Of a stretch of DNA of 64,000 nucleotides, positions 13,270-23,759 are shown in pieces (within the stretch, counting starts at the first letter, position 1; every line of letters starts with the position of its first letter). The notes under the pieces were generated by a model that saw only the letters and a program-made list of their open reading frames with translations, did not search any database and had not been told where the DNA came from. The position numbers and the translations under genes are program-made. The DNA comes from Sinotaia quadrata (taxonomy: Eukaryota > Mollusca > Gastropoda > Architaenioglossa > Viviparidae): the NCBI GenBank assembly GCA_028829895.1, contig JALGAQ010000009.1, positions 3,782,001-3,846,000 of the forward strand. Direction: 5' to 3'.

Positions 13270-15402
13270 CATATTGTTGTTGGCGACCGTCAGTCTTAAG
13301 AGTTTATGGTATTTGTCACCCCGTTTTCACTTATCCAATATTTTTCGCATTTTGTATAATAATGTCTTAATTTTCAAAACTCGTTTATTCCAGTTTCCGC
13401 TGACGTGATTTTGTTTTATTTCTTCTTCTTAGCTACATATAAACTTAATTTCTTTATATGATATTGAGGGTAATAATAGTTGTGCTTATCGCTTCATTTA
13501 TTTTGTGTTATTTGTGTCTTTATCTTATTACAACGTCGTCTGCGTCTGTAGAGGCGTATACCAGGCGTATACCACAACCAATATAGACAACAGGCGTTCT
13601 GCTTACAGAACGCATGTTATTTTCGATTATTTTATTACTCGCGACGTTTTTTGTTCTTGGTCTGTTCTTTGAGCTGCTGCACTTATGATGCTCCACCAGC
13701 TACTGCGATCCGCTGGGCGTTTTTCTCAGTTCAACAGGTCGATTGGTCCGCATTTGATGTCACGGCAGACTGTGCCTTGTAGCGTAGTTTCGGTCTTCCG
13801 ACTGATCTGGATGTTAGAGCATGGCGTTTGGGATGCGGATTTCCTCCATTTGTGTTACATGTCCAATCCAACGTAGCTGTCTATGAGCCAGGACTGTGAA
13901 CATAATTGAAGTCCGGCTCGTTGGAGGTCTACGTCCTTTGTGATGTGATCTTGCCATTGTGTTTATAGTATTTTCCGAAGTTTGAGTAAGTGAACACATT
14001 TAGTTTGCGTCACTGGTGTGAATGTAGCTTCCATCTTTCGCTGCTGTAGAGCAGAGTGCTCAACACGCAAGATCAGTAAACATGCACTTTTGTGTTGACA
14101 GTCAGATTCAGGTTTCTCCAAACGCGCTTGTGTAGTCGCGACATGTTACTGCTTTAAAAATACGCTTGCTTAATTCGGATTCTAAACTGGAGACAGCAGA
14201 TCGCAGATTCGGGAGTTCAATTACAACCACAAGTGTGCGGTCTAAATTTAAATTCCCATCGCTTTATTAACCCCTTGGCCAATCAGTTGGTTTTGCTTAA
14301 ATGAAAGCTAGGCCGAAAGCCTTGCAAGCACTGGCGAAGCAGCTTATTAGCCGTTGCAGTCGTTCTCCAGAATGGTCTGTCAAGGCCACATCATCCGCAA
14401 AAACACGCGTCCTGAAAAATGCTTTTTCCAATTTTAGTTTTGGCCCGAAGTCGCGCAGAGTTAAATAGTCGTCCGTCACTCATGGTGTGTAGGAAAATAC
14501 TGTCATTTCAATCCCTGTAGGCGTATGCGAGCAGCTTTGAGAAGAAAATCCCGAACAATGTCGGTACGACCACACAACCCGTGCTTTACTTCATTCTTGA
14601 TCGGGAATGCGCTTGACGTTGTGCTATCGCATTGCACCATGCCTTGCATATCTTCGTGGAAGTGGACAAGTATTTGCAGCAAATTTGGAGGGTATCAGAT
14701 TTTCTGCAGTAGTCTTTATAATCCAGTTCGACTGACCATGTCGAATGCGTTTGTGTGGTAAAAAAGGCTACATAAAGTGGCACGTTTTGTGGGCCACATA
14801 TTTCTTGCAGTTTAAGGATTGGAGTACAATCCTTTGTATTATTCATAAAACCTCTCTATCTTCTTTGGCGATCTGTAATGATGATTCCATTGCTGATTTC
14901 AGTTGAGCCGTTTTGATAAATCGTGGGTCGAGGGCTTTATTTATGCCCTTATACATGCCGCCGATGTTGCCGAAATCTGTGGCAAGCTGAATATATTGGC
15001 ATATGTCTAGGCAGTAGTTGTATGCACATCGTCATAAAGTCCGCTGGGCCTCTCGTCTGTATTTTCGAAGATTTTCAATTGTTGTTTTCGAGGGGTTATT
15101 TTTTATTCAATGAGTGCAGTGCGTATTACTCCAACCATTCGTTCCAGTTCTGTGATGTTGGGTGTGAACTAATCCGCGTTTCGACGGTCCTGGTTGCCGA
15201 AGACAGTAAAAACAGCACTTCGTACTGCATCGCTTATTTTTGCCATCTGCTTTCGACGTCATTTGCAGAGCAGGTGTCTAATTTATTTTTAATGGACACC
15301 TGCAAAGGGATCACGTAATTCTTGGACGGCCACCATACTCATGTTAATGCGAGGATGTCTTCATCCTTTGGTAGTTGATACGTTTAGGTTGCTCACGCAC
15401 TT
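13270..15402 (-). pseudogene. RTE-type LINE, 3' half, left arm of an inverted pair
   Basis: On the minus strand this carries the RT core and C-terminal region of an RTE-clade retrotransposon. Visible blocks are LYVAFF at about 14770, the catalytic box RVFADDVALT at about 14410 and the RTE hallmark RQLRWIGHVTQMEE at about 13840. The 3' UTR follows and ends near 13270. The frame is broken many times. The copy starts inside the endonuclease-RT linker at 15402, so it is 5' truncated as is typical of target-primed reverse transcription. It mirrors 16215-18440. The extra sequence near 14590 differs from the right arm. Confidence 0.85.
13594..13613 (-). promoter_or_regulatory. Hairpin in RTE 3' UTR
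   Basis: A perfect 8-bp inverted repeat, GCGTTCTG and CAGAACGC, around a 4-nt loop. It lies in the RTE 3' UTR and is mirrored exactly in the right arm at 17948-17967. The copies at about 26380 and 47285 keep a weaker form. A role in template recognition by the RT is inference. Confidence 0.5.
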
Positions 15403-15835
15403 TGCAATTTAATATAATTAATTGGAAGAAACGTCACATTTGACAAGTGAAAAGAACAAGAAGTTATTGAAGTTTTCGCGTAGTTAATTCTGAAAATTTG
15501 TGTTTGGAAATTGTTCAGGATCATCTCAAAGATCATGCTGCAGGTTTGCAATAACTGTTAGAGATAGAGCACCTACATTCACTGCTGAAAAAGACAGAAG
15601 ACCACCAGTACATTTGCTCTCATTTTCAAGTTTCTCTGAAAGCAGCACATTAGCATGCTATGTAAACAATGTTCAATTATGCGAAATAATGATTCAGACA
15701 CGGATTAATTGATTGTCTAGAATAGACAACAGTAAAATCTATGGAAGTATCATGCATTTTTCTGTCATGTGAAATGAAACTTTTCTAACAATTTGAAATA
15801 AATTTTGATGTTTTTGTACCAAAATAAACAACTTC
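15403..15835. other. Spacer between the inverted RTE arms
   Basis: About 430 bp that belong to neither arm. There is a 70-codon plus-strand frame (15500-15712) with no recognised motif. I see no terminal repeat or other sign of an inserted element. Confidence 0.5.
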
Positions 15836-18440
15836 TTTCTCAACGGGTCTCTCAGACACGGTGCGATTAATGCCGGTTAAGCTCAACGCATCCGCCGGAC
15901 CAGTCTACCTAAGAAGTTTTTATGCACCAAAGTTGTCGGCAAAAGTGGAAGAACTGGACAGTTTCATTCAGCGAATCCCAGCTTCAGACCATCTTATCTT
16001 CTTGGAGATTTCAATGCTCGATTAGGATCAGACAACGAATCTTGACCAAGATGTCTCGGCTCCTTTGGCGTCGGCAATCTAAACGAAAACGGGCAACGCC
16101 TTCTGGTATTCTGCGCTCATCATAACTTTAATTCTTCTCGACGAATCCACATCACCGCGTCTGTTGGTAAACCCGCAGCTACCACAGTGCAGGTTGGGAC
16201 ACAGACCATTCTATCTTTGGGAGCAAAGTGCTTGTATCAATTGCCAAAGGATGAAGGGACATCCCCACATTAACAGCATTAGGGTAGCCGTACAAGTATT
16301 ACGTGATCGCTTTGCAGCTGCCATTGAAATTAAATTAGTGACCTGCTCTGCAAATGACGTCGAAAGCAGATGACAACAAATAAGCGATGCAGTACAAAGC
16401 ACAGCTTTCACTGTCTTCGGCAAACAGGTCCGACGAAACGTTGATCGGTTTACAGAGAGTATGGCAGACATGGAGCCAATATTTGCACCAATACGCACTG
16501 CACTCATTAAATACAAAAATAATCCCTCGAAAACAACACTTAAAAATCTTTGAAAATACAGACGAGAGGCCCAGCTAACTTCAAGAGGATGTGCAAACAA
16601 CTACTGGATTGACAAGTTATTCAGCGTTCCACCGAGTTCGGCAACATCGGCGGCATGCATGAGGGCATAAATAAAGCCCTCGACCCACGATTTATCAAAA
16701 CGGCTCCACTGAAATCAGCAAATGGAATCATCATTACAGATCGCCAAAGAAGAAAGAAAGGTTTTATGAATAATGCAAAGGTTTGTACTCCAATCCATCA
16801 ACTGCAAGAAAAATGTCGCGCTCAAAACATGCCAATTTATGTAGCCTTTTTTGACCTCATAATGGGATTTGTGATAGTGAGTCGAACTGGATTATAAAGA
16901 CTACTGCAGAAAATCTGCAACCCTCCAAATTTGCTGCAAATACTTGTCGCATTCCACGAAGATTTGCAAGGCACGGAGCAATGCGATAGCTCAACGTCAA
17001 GCGCATTCGCGATCAAGAATCAAGTAAAGCGCGGTTGTGTGGCAGTACCGACATTGTTCGGGATTTTCTTTTTAATGCTGCTCGCATAGGCTTAGAGGGA
17101 TTCAAATGAATTAAAATACCTTCACACCATGAACATTTTTGAGGAAGCTGCTGTTTGCGGATGATGCGGCCTTGATAGGCCATTCTGTGGAAGACTGCAA
17201 CGGCTAATAAGCTGTTTCGCCAGTGCTTGCAAGGCATTTGGCCTGGCTATCATTTTAAACAAAACCAAATCATTATCCAAGGGGTTAACATTGTGATGGA
17301 AATTTCAATTTAAGTCAGCACACTAGAGGTAGTAAACAAATTTCCCTATCTGAGATGCACTATCTCCAGTAACCTCTCTTTAGATTCAGAAATAAGCAAT
17401 AGTATTTTTAAAGCAGGAACTATGTCTCGACTGCACAAACGCGTTTGCAGAAACCTGAATCTGACTGTCAACAAAAAAGTGCATGTTTACTGATCTTGCG
17501 TGTTGAGCACTCTGCTCTACAGCAGCGAAACATGGAAGCTACATTCACACCAGTGACGCAAACTAAATGTGTTCACTTACGCAAACTTCGGAAAATACTA
17601 CAAACGCAATGGCAACGTCACATCTCAATCGTCTTAGATCTCCAACGAGTCCTGGCTCAAGGACATCTACTTTGGATTTGATATATAACATGAATGGAGG
17701 AAATTCGCATCCAAAACGCCATGCTCTACGTTGAACTTGCCGCTAATTCCAGATCAGTAGGAAGACCGAAAGTACGCTACAAGGGCATAGTCAAGCGTGA
17801 CATCAAATGCGGACCAATCGACCTGTTGAACTGAGAAAAACGCGCAGCGAATGGCAGTAGCTGGCGGAGCATCATAAGGGCAGCAGCTCAAAGAATAGAC
17901 CAAGACCACAAAACGTTGCGAGGTAAGAAAAAAGTCGAAAATAACATGCGTTCTGTAAGCAGAACGCCCGTTGTCTATATTGGCTGTGGTAAAACGTGCT
18001 TGTCTTGTATAGGCCTCTACAGTCACAGACGACGTTGTGTTAAAATAACATAAAATTCAGACAAAATGCTAAATGGAAAAAATCGTAAATGAAATAAAAA
18101 ATGTTAGATGACAACAGTAGTAATAATAAAGAAATAACAATAATGGCAGAACGTTCTCATCAAAATAATGTTAACCATAGTAAAGATAATAACACAAATA
18201 ACAGAAAATAAATGAAGCGATAAGCACAAGTTTTATTAGCCACAATATAATATAGAAAACTTGAATTTAAAAGTAGCTAAGAAGAATAAATAATACAAAT
18301 TCAGACTAGCAGAAACAGGAATAAATTAAGTTAGAAAATTAAGACATTATTATACAAAATGAGAATAATCTTGGATAAGTGAAAACGAAGTGACAAATAC
18401 CATAGTCTCTTCAGACTGACTGTCGCGAACCAGTATATCA
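15836..18440 (+). pseudogene. RTE-type LINE, endonuclease to 3' end, right arm
   Basis: A plus-strand RTE-clade copy that starts in the apurinic-type endonuclease (IPASDHL at about 15980, followed by a degraded Gly-Asp-Phe-Asn block). It continues through the linker (SANDVESRWQQISDAVQS at about 16360), the RT core (LLFADDAAL at about 17150), the C-terminal part (HSALQQRNMEATFTPVTQTK at about 17520) and the 3' UTR. Frames shift repeatedly and stops are frequent, so it is dead. Part of the endonuclease C-terminus is missing near 16140. From 16215 onward it pairs with 15402-13270. Both arms share a TAA created in the Gly-Leu-Tyr-Arg stretch (near 16893), which the RTE copy at 45500 lacks. Confidence 0.85.
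17948..17967 (+). promoter_or_regulatory. Hairpin in RTE 3' UTR (right arm)
   Basis: GCGTTCTG and CAGAACGC pair around TAAG. It is the mirror of the hairpin at 13594-13613, in the same position relative to the RTE 3' end. Confidence 0.5.
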
Positions 18441-19328
18441 GCATAGAAATAAACACGGAGAAATTGTATATGAAAAATACTTATCAATTCAAAACATTCT
18501 GACTGATGGGATGATGGATTATCGAAGGCTTTAGCGGTTGACGAGTGGGCAATTTAATAATTAATTAACCGAAACCATTCAAGATAAATCACTAAGCGCG
18601 ACAAAATAGTCCACAAAGCACCCTCTTGTAGCCAGGATAGTTGTACATCATAGGTAGGCATGGGACACTTGACGTTAATGTACTGGTGAGAACAGTGGTG
18701 TTCGTATTTGTAACCATCATTACATCGATAGATCGAAAATGGACACATCTGACTGGTCTGCAAGATGATTAATCCAGTAAGAACAATGAAGGTTACTCGC
18801 TGTGAGGACACCCTCACATGCCCTTATATGCCCAACCGGAACAATGTAAAAGCTAAGCAAGGCTATTTCTTGACGCATTTCGCACAAGCTTCATCATTGA
18901 GTGATAGAGGTCCAAGATTGCTGTACTGAAACTTTGGAAACGTAAATAGGAACATAACACACCGCGCATAAGCTTTTCATAATGAATCTTGCATTGTTTC
19001 AAATCATACAGTATGCCCATGGATAATCATTGAATGACTCGTTGAACCAATTGATATCTATTTCGAACGGCCTTTATCAAGGTTCGTTCCGTTTTCACAG
19101 CATCCAAGTGAAAAAGTGTTATCACGCATGATCGAAGATTGACTAAAAGCATGTTGAATGGAACTCAAAGATATTGAAAATTGGGTAGTGAGAATGCATC
19201 AGACATTGAAAGAAATGGAAATCGAAGATATCGAGTTATTGACAGAGTTGGGTAATAAAGCACATAAGACTTTTTTTTAAAGGGATTTGTAAAATGGTGA
19301 ATAAAATAAAGAATTATGGTAGTGATGC
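18441..19328. other. Repeat-derived sequence, no gene
   Basis: No supportable gene. The stretch 18545-18680 resembles 25290-25400 and 37765-37870 (shared GTGGGCAATTTA and CCGAAACCATTCAAG). It lies just downstream, on the minus strand, of the Penelope-like ORF, so it may be Penelope 3' UTR or terminal-repeat sequence. That link is inference. Confidence 0.45.
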
Positions 19329-19793
19329 TCATAAGCGGCATGTCCATGGGAGTTTTAACTGATAGTCCAACTCTTTCTGTACATTGTGGCAGACCTTATA
19401 AACCCTGATAGCTACAGCCTCCAGAAACCCTAATAACCGTCTATCTTTAGCCTTATACAAGATTTCAAACGAAGTTTCTTTGCAGCATGGATGACGCGTA
19501 TCAATTACGTGGGACGTTACACTACTCTTTGGGGTTTTATCCGCTGAAAGAAACAGCCACTTTGGTAAATGTTCCTTGACTCTTTCTTCAAGACGTCTTT
19601 CTGTGCGGCCAATGTACTGCGCATTGCAAGTACTGCATCTAAAAGAGTAAATCACATTAGGTTTAGCCAGTACAGGAAGGCGATCTTTGGATTGAGTAGG
19701 AATCAATGTGCGTGACGTCAAGATCAATCTCAGGCGTACATTTGGGCAATTCTGCTGGAGTGAGCGTTGGTGAGCATTGGTTTCAAACATCAT
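19329..19793 (-). pseudogene. Penelope-like element, GIY-YIG endonuclease domain
   Basis: A 154-codon open frame that matches the C-terminus of Penelope-like retroelements. It has a basic lead-in ending in KDRLPVLAKPNVIYSFRC, then the GIY-YIG core with VIYSF and AQYIGRTERRLEERVKEH (residues about 68-94). Further on come the SVTSHVIDTRH segment and the RRLLGFLEAVAIRVY helix carrying the conserved Glu. In intact elements this domain nicks target DNA and sits downstream of a telomerase-like RT. I found no RT upstream of it (above 19800 on the minus strand), so this is a 5'-truncated fragment, although the domain itself is uninterrupted. The ATG at 19793 lies inside the original protein and is not a true start. 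Confidence 0.85.
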
Positions 19794-20430
19794 TCAACTC
19801 GCATCATATAATTGTTCTCGGTGAACTTGAAGTCTCTTGGTAGGTAATACAACCAGATTGATTGCATTCTCGCACCTGAGCGTTTAAAGTCGAGCGTCAG
19901 TATTGCCAAGAGAAGCACATTCACTGTGGCTGAAAGAGGCAGCGATCATAACCCCTCGTCCTAGGAACATTCAGACTAAAACTTAACTGCCATCACCTAA
20001 TGAACCTACAATCGCTGATATGTTCGAAGCTGAGATCGGGGTTGAATTTGCAGTTCTAAGCCTAATTAATGTTGATAGTGACACTCTGAACAATAATATT
20101 TAAGGCGAGGATAATTCAACTGCGGAGGAGGTATTCGGTAAGAAACGCAGGAAAATGCAACCTAGGATGAATAACAAATTTATCAACGTTTGTGAAAAGC
20201 AACGGCAACTGAAAGCTCAGAAAAACATGAGCGAATCGAAAATGAGTCAATAAAACCAGGCTCATGCAACTTTTCGAAAGAAAACGTGAATAGCCAAAGA
20301 CCCGTGGATTGAAAGTAAAGTTGAGGAAATCGACAATCGGAGGAAAAATGGGAATGACAAGCAAGCATAAGCCGTGCCAAAGAGACAAAGACGTAAAAGC
20401 TTCCGTCATCGAAGACAAACAGGTTAACGT
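19794..20430. other. Unassigned sequence upstream of an RT relic
   Basis: Overlapping open frames on both strands between 20116 and 20457 are probably shadows of decayed coding sequence, possibly the region preceding the plus-strand RT at 20442. I recognise no domain. Confidence 0.4.
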
Positions 20431-20441
20431 TCTAAACGATA

Positions 20442-21094
20442 ATGTCGATATTATCAAAAGGTGGACAGGATACGGAATTAGACAACGAGGAACTTAAGCA
20501 AAACATAACAATCATACAGTTGATCCCCGCTATCGATAATGAAGAAAGTCCATCCATTGCGAAAAAAGAAGTGAAAATTGATATACATATATATAAACCA
20601 GGACAAGACTATTTTCCTGCTGACAATATTGTGCTTGAACATATGGACAACCGAGCAATGGCTAGAGGAATGAACAAAATCACTGATGACTCAATTACCG
20701 AAAAAAGCGAACTTGGGAAAGTGTAAAAGCTATCGAACTATCAGCATTTTAAGCCACGCAAGCAAGGTAATGCTTCGCGCTAATTTGAACCACTTAATAT
20801 CTAAGAAATATACCCCTTTGTCTGAAGAACAAACTGGTTCCAGATTCCTACGTAGTACCTTTGAGAAGATATTTAATTGAAGAATATTAACGGTAAAGTT
20901 TCTTCAACATCAAAGGGACCTCCATCACAACTTCGTGGACTATAAGCGGGTTTTTGACAGAATTTGTCATGACTGGCTATAGCAAGTACCCAGGGGTTTC
21001 ATATTGACTCTACCATAGTGAATGTAATGAAACCGCTGTATGATGCGGCCAGTAGTGACGCCATCCTAAACAATCACGTGTGTGAGTTCCTTCG
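20442..21094 (+). pseudogene. Non-LTR reverse transcriptase fragment (second RTE-like lineage)
   Basis: The plus strand carries the N-terminal RT region of a lineage distinct from the main RTE family here. Frame 20442-20726 holds a degraded pre-RT block. A frameshift near 20700 leads into the frame 20686-20880, with GKCKSYRTISILSHASKVML and then EEQTGSRFLRSTFEKIFN. The next frames hold an LQHQRDLHHNFVDYKRVFDR segment, which is RT motif A with its Asp in place. No later catalytic box follows, because the sequence switches near 21095 to the 5' region of a different LINE. At least two frameshifts and several stops make it dead. Confidence 0.7.
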
Positions 21095-22430
21095 CACAAC
21101 TAAGATACGTCGGAAACTACAATCTATTTTCGTATAGGAATCGCATTTTTGAATTAAGTATTCTCATTGAAACCGTGGGATAAAATCCACGCGAGCAAAA
21201 TTATACAACGTCGACAACATATTTTACACAGTAACACAATTACACCAGTCGTACCTTTCTACATCTTTTGCTACTGACTTCGACGCTGTGAGTCGAAAAC
21301 CCACTGCGAAAAGCAGAACTTTTGAAAGTCTTTGGGAACCACGCTGATCACCTACACCAAAGCCTCGATGTCGTCTCGTGCACGCGATGCCAACTCAACT
21401 GCCCATTAACACACACGTGGAATTCCGACAATGGCTCATGCACACAAGGCCGGCAAATCAACTGACCTGTGCACAACATGCGACAAGGCAATTAGTGCGC
21501 GGTTCAAATCGATTATCTGTCATTTCTACCTGTGCAAAGTCCACGTCACGTGTGAAAAAACTATCCAAGCCATAGTAATCGATAGAATCAAGAGTGAGAA
21601 TCACCCAGCTGTCTATTACTTATGTGTTGATTGCAGAATAATATCGAACGAAAATAAAGGAACAAAATCGAAACCTTTCACATCGGTCGATAGGCTCAGC
21701 AATATAGAATGCACTGCGAATGAATTAAATACTATGATTCAGAAACCTATCTTCGAACAGAATGACAAAAACAAACTTGCAGTCAACACACAAAAGTGTA
21801 GTCGCGCAGAGATGCGCCACGAAATTCAAAGCAGCGTCGGAGGCATGGCCTAACGCACATACGCTAAAGCCGCCAAAACGAATGCTCCTCTTGCACCTAA
21901 CATTACTGCAACATTAAATTCCGACGTGGAAAAAAACACCCCAGCACAGTCAACGTCAAGCCCCAACAAACATATCTGGACACATGTTTGCAAAGCATAT
22001 CCGCCTACCCACGAATCCAAAACTTCACATGACCTGAGTGTGATATGCACCAACGTCAGCGAGTCAGATGATACCCTATTTCAAGCAAAAAGAAAACATG
22101 ACCTACATTGTTGGCATGAAATTTGTAATCAACTGAAACTTAACCCAATCATGCCTGCCTAAGTCAACCGCTTGAGTAAGCTTCCGATTTTCCCGCACCA
22201 AGCCCAACCGCGACTCCTAAAATTAACGCTACAAAATGAAGAGGATATAGAAAATGTGCAACTGTATTCTCATCTGGTCAACAAACTCCCGGACTCTGAA
22301 TGCCGTGTTTATGCTCAATTACCCTGGTGGGAGCGCGTATCTGCTACCAGTGATCCAAATGAAAGCAGCTTACGCAGTCTCATACTCCTTGGTGTTCTGA
22401 AAATAGCAGCAACCTAGTGGCGCATGAGAC
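21095..22430 (+). pseudogene. LINE 5' UTR and ORF1 with PHD-like zinc finger, two in-frame stops
   Basis: About 335 bp of leader are followed from 21431 by one frame of about 328 codons ending at 22417. It is interrupted by TAA at 21851-21853 and 22160-22162, and the frame is unchanged across both. Residues 11-67 hold a Cys/His cluster (LCTTCDKA, IICHFYLCKVHVTC, YYLCVDC) in PHD-finger spacing, as in ORF1 proteins of CR1-type LINEs. The C-terminal part (QPRLLKLTLQNEEDIENVQL) resembles the nucleic-acid-binding region of those proteins. The same leader and ORF1 start occur at 40181-40614 and 45266-45495, split by the BEL element, so this copy shows the empty insertion site. No matching ORF2 follows. 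Confidence 0.7.
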
Positions 22431-22469
22431 ACTTGAACATGACTACAAGCAGTGGTGATACATTTAACT

Positions 22470-22640
22470 GGCGCCATAGCTTATTGGTTAGAGCGCCGGA
22501 TGGCACGAACGAAGTGCTAGGTTCGATCTTCGATGGAACCACATGGTGCGTGTATTGTCGTCTAGCTGAAACTAAAAACAGATGAATCACTTCAAAACAG
22601 ATTGGGAAATTGCGTCCGCTCCTTCGTTTCATTTGTTTTA
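22470..22640 (+). repeat. tRNA-derived SINE-like sequence
   Basis: A tRNA-like head begins near 22470. The segment CATAGCTTATTGGTTAGAGC fits a Pol III A box, and AGGTTCGATCTTC at 22519-22531 fits a B box except for its last two bases. The acceptor and anticodon arms do not fold into a functional tRNA. I read it as the head of a SINE followed by an unrelated body; the 3' limit is a guess. Confidence 0.5.
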
Positions 22641-22679
22641 CAAACCCAAACGTTTGTGAGGTTGAGAAATAACTACTCT

Positions 22680-23480
22680 GAAGTAATTTCGATGTAAACG
22701 GAGATTTGTTTGAACATATTTGTTCATTTCATGTGCAGTTTGAACACGGTGACTATAACTTACCGGTGAGACTACAACCTACGTAATAGGCCGCCATAGA
22801 GGAGAATAATAAACACGCAAGACCTGTGACTTTGCACTTGTGTGTTTACACGCAGCACATTGTTGCTATGAAATCTTTGTTGAACCGAGACTTTGTTTTT
22901 GCCATTTTGCCAATACACTTGCTTATTTGCAATTCTAAATAGACGTTAATGAAGCAAGGCAATCCAATTGTGAGAATTTCGCTCACTAACTCTTCTGTAA
23001 ATCATTCACTCCGAGGTTCGTGTGCAGTGAAGAGCCCTCCACCGATGATTTTTATTTGGTTGAAGCTGTTGGTGACGCCAAATTTTCTACAAACGTTGGT
23101 AGAAATAGCTTTTTTTTCATTGCTAGCCTGCTACAGAATTTGTAGTCAGAGCTGCATCGTCCGCAAATAGTAACTTATGTTGTCCTCTCGAAGCCGCGCT
23201 GAGTTGCAATTTACCTAGCTTCTGGTTTGGAGGATTACCCCATCGTATGAATCCCTGTAGGCTTGTGTGATTATCAGCGAGAAGATACCGAGGAGCTTAG
23301 ATGCACGCACACAATCTTTTTGCATTCCTTTCCCGATGGGAAATTTGCTTGATGTAGAACCATCACAATACACAATTCAAGGCATAGTTTGATTGTTTGA
23401 AGCAATTTGACGGGACAGCCAATTTTTTTCTGACGAGTCGGTATAGTATCGTTAAACTTACTATTATAAATAACTTTTAG
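22680..23480 (-). pseudogene. RTE-type RT relic, strongly decayed
   Basis: On the minus strand, degraded RTE RT blocks appear in order: a Leu-Leu-Gln lead (about 23400), the region before the catalytic box with ITQAYRDSYDG (about 23260), a remnant of the FADD box (about 23160), then the region carrying the Asn-Lys-Thr-Lys equivalent. Many stops and frame changes separate them. The assignment rests on block order rather than any intact domain. Confidence 0.5.
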
Positions 23481-23759
23481 AGGTCAAACAATACTATGTA
23501 TAATGATCGACGTTGCTCAAACAGTTTTCTTACAGTTGTCTCACGTCAATCTTGATCTTCCAGCTGTACATTCATGTTGACGAAAGAATGATTGCAGCCA
23601 TATAAAAATTATAGGCGAGAAGTTATAATCAGTATGCATCGATAGGTACCAAATGAGTGGTCCACTGTATCACAAATCAAGTGGATTAATACATGCTCCA
23701 TATCGTTGCATGTATTTCTTCCTAACTACTGCTTGTTGGTTATGCATATAAATAATCGG

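Larger units (their letters stand above)
13270..18440. repeat. Large imperfect inverted repeat of RTE copies
   Basis: 13270-15402 is the reverse complement of about 16215-18440, with the 3' ends outward and an 810-bp centre (15403-16214), of which 15836-16214 is the 5' extension of the right RTE copy. Similarity runs through the coding part, the hairpin and the 3' UTR out to the terminal GACTG(T)CGCxAAC motif. Shared private changes suggest one arm was copied from the other, rather than two independent insertions. Confidence 0.75.

Noticed and set aside
18554..18817. 87-codon minus frame with many Cys and a hydrophobic start, resembling a secreted protein
   Set aside because: Part of it recurs at 25290 and 37765 as non-coding repeat, and the frame is not kept there.
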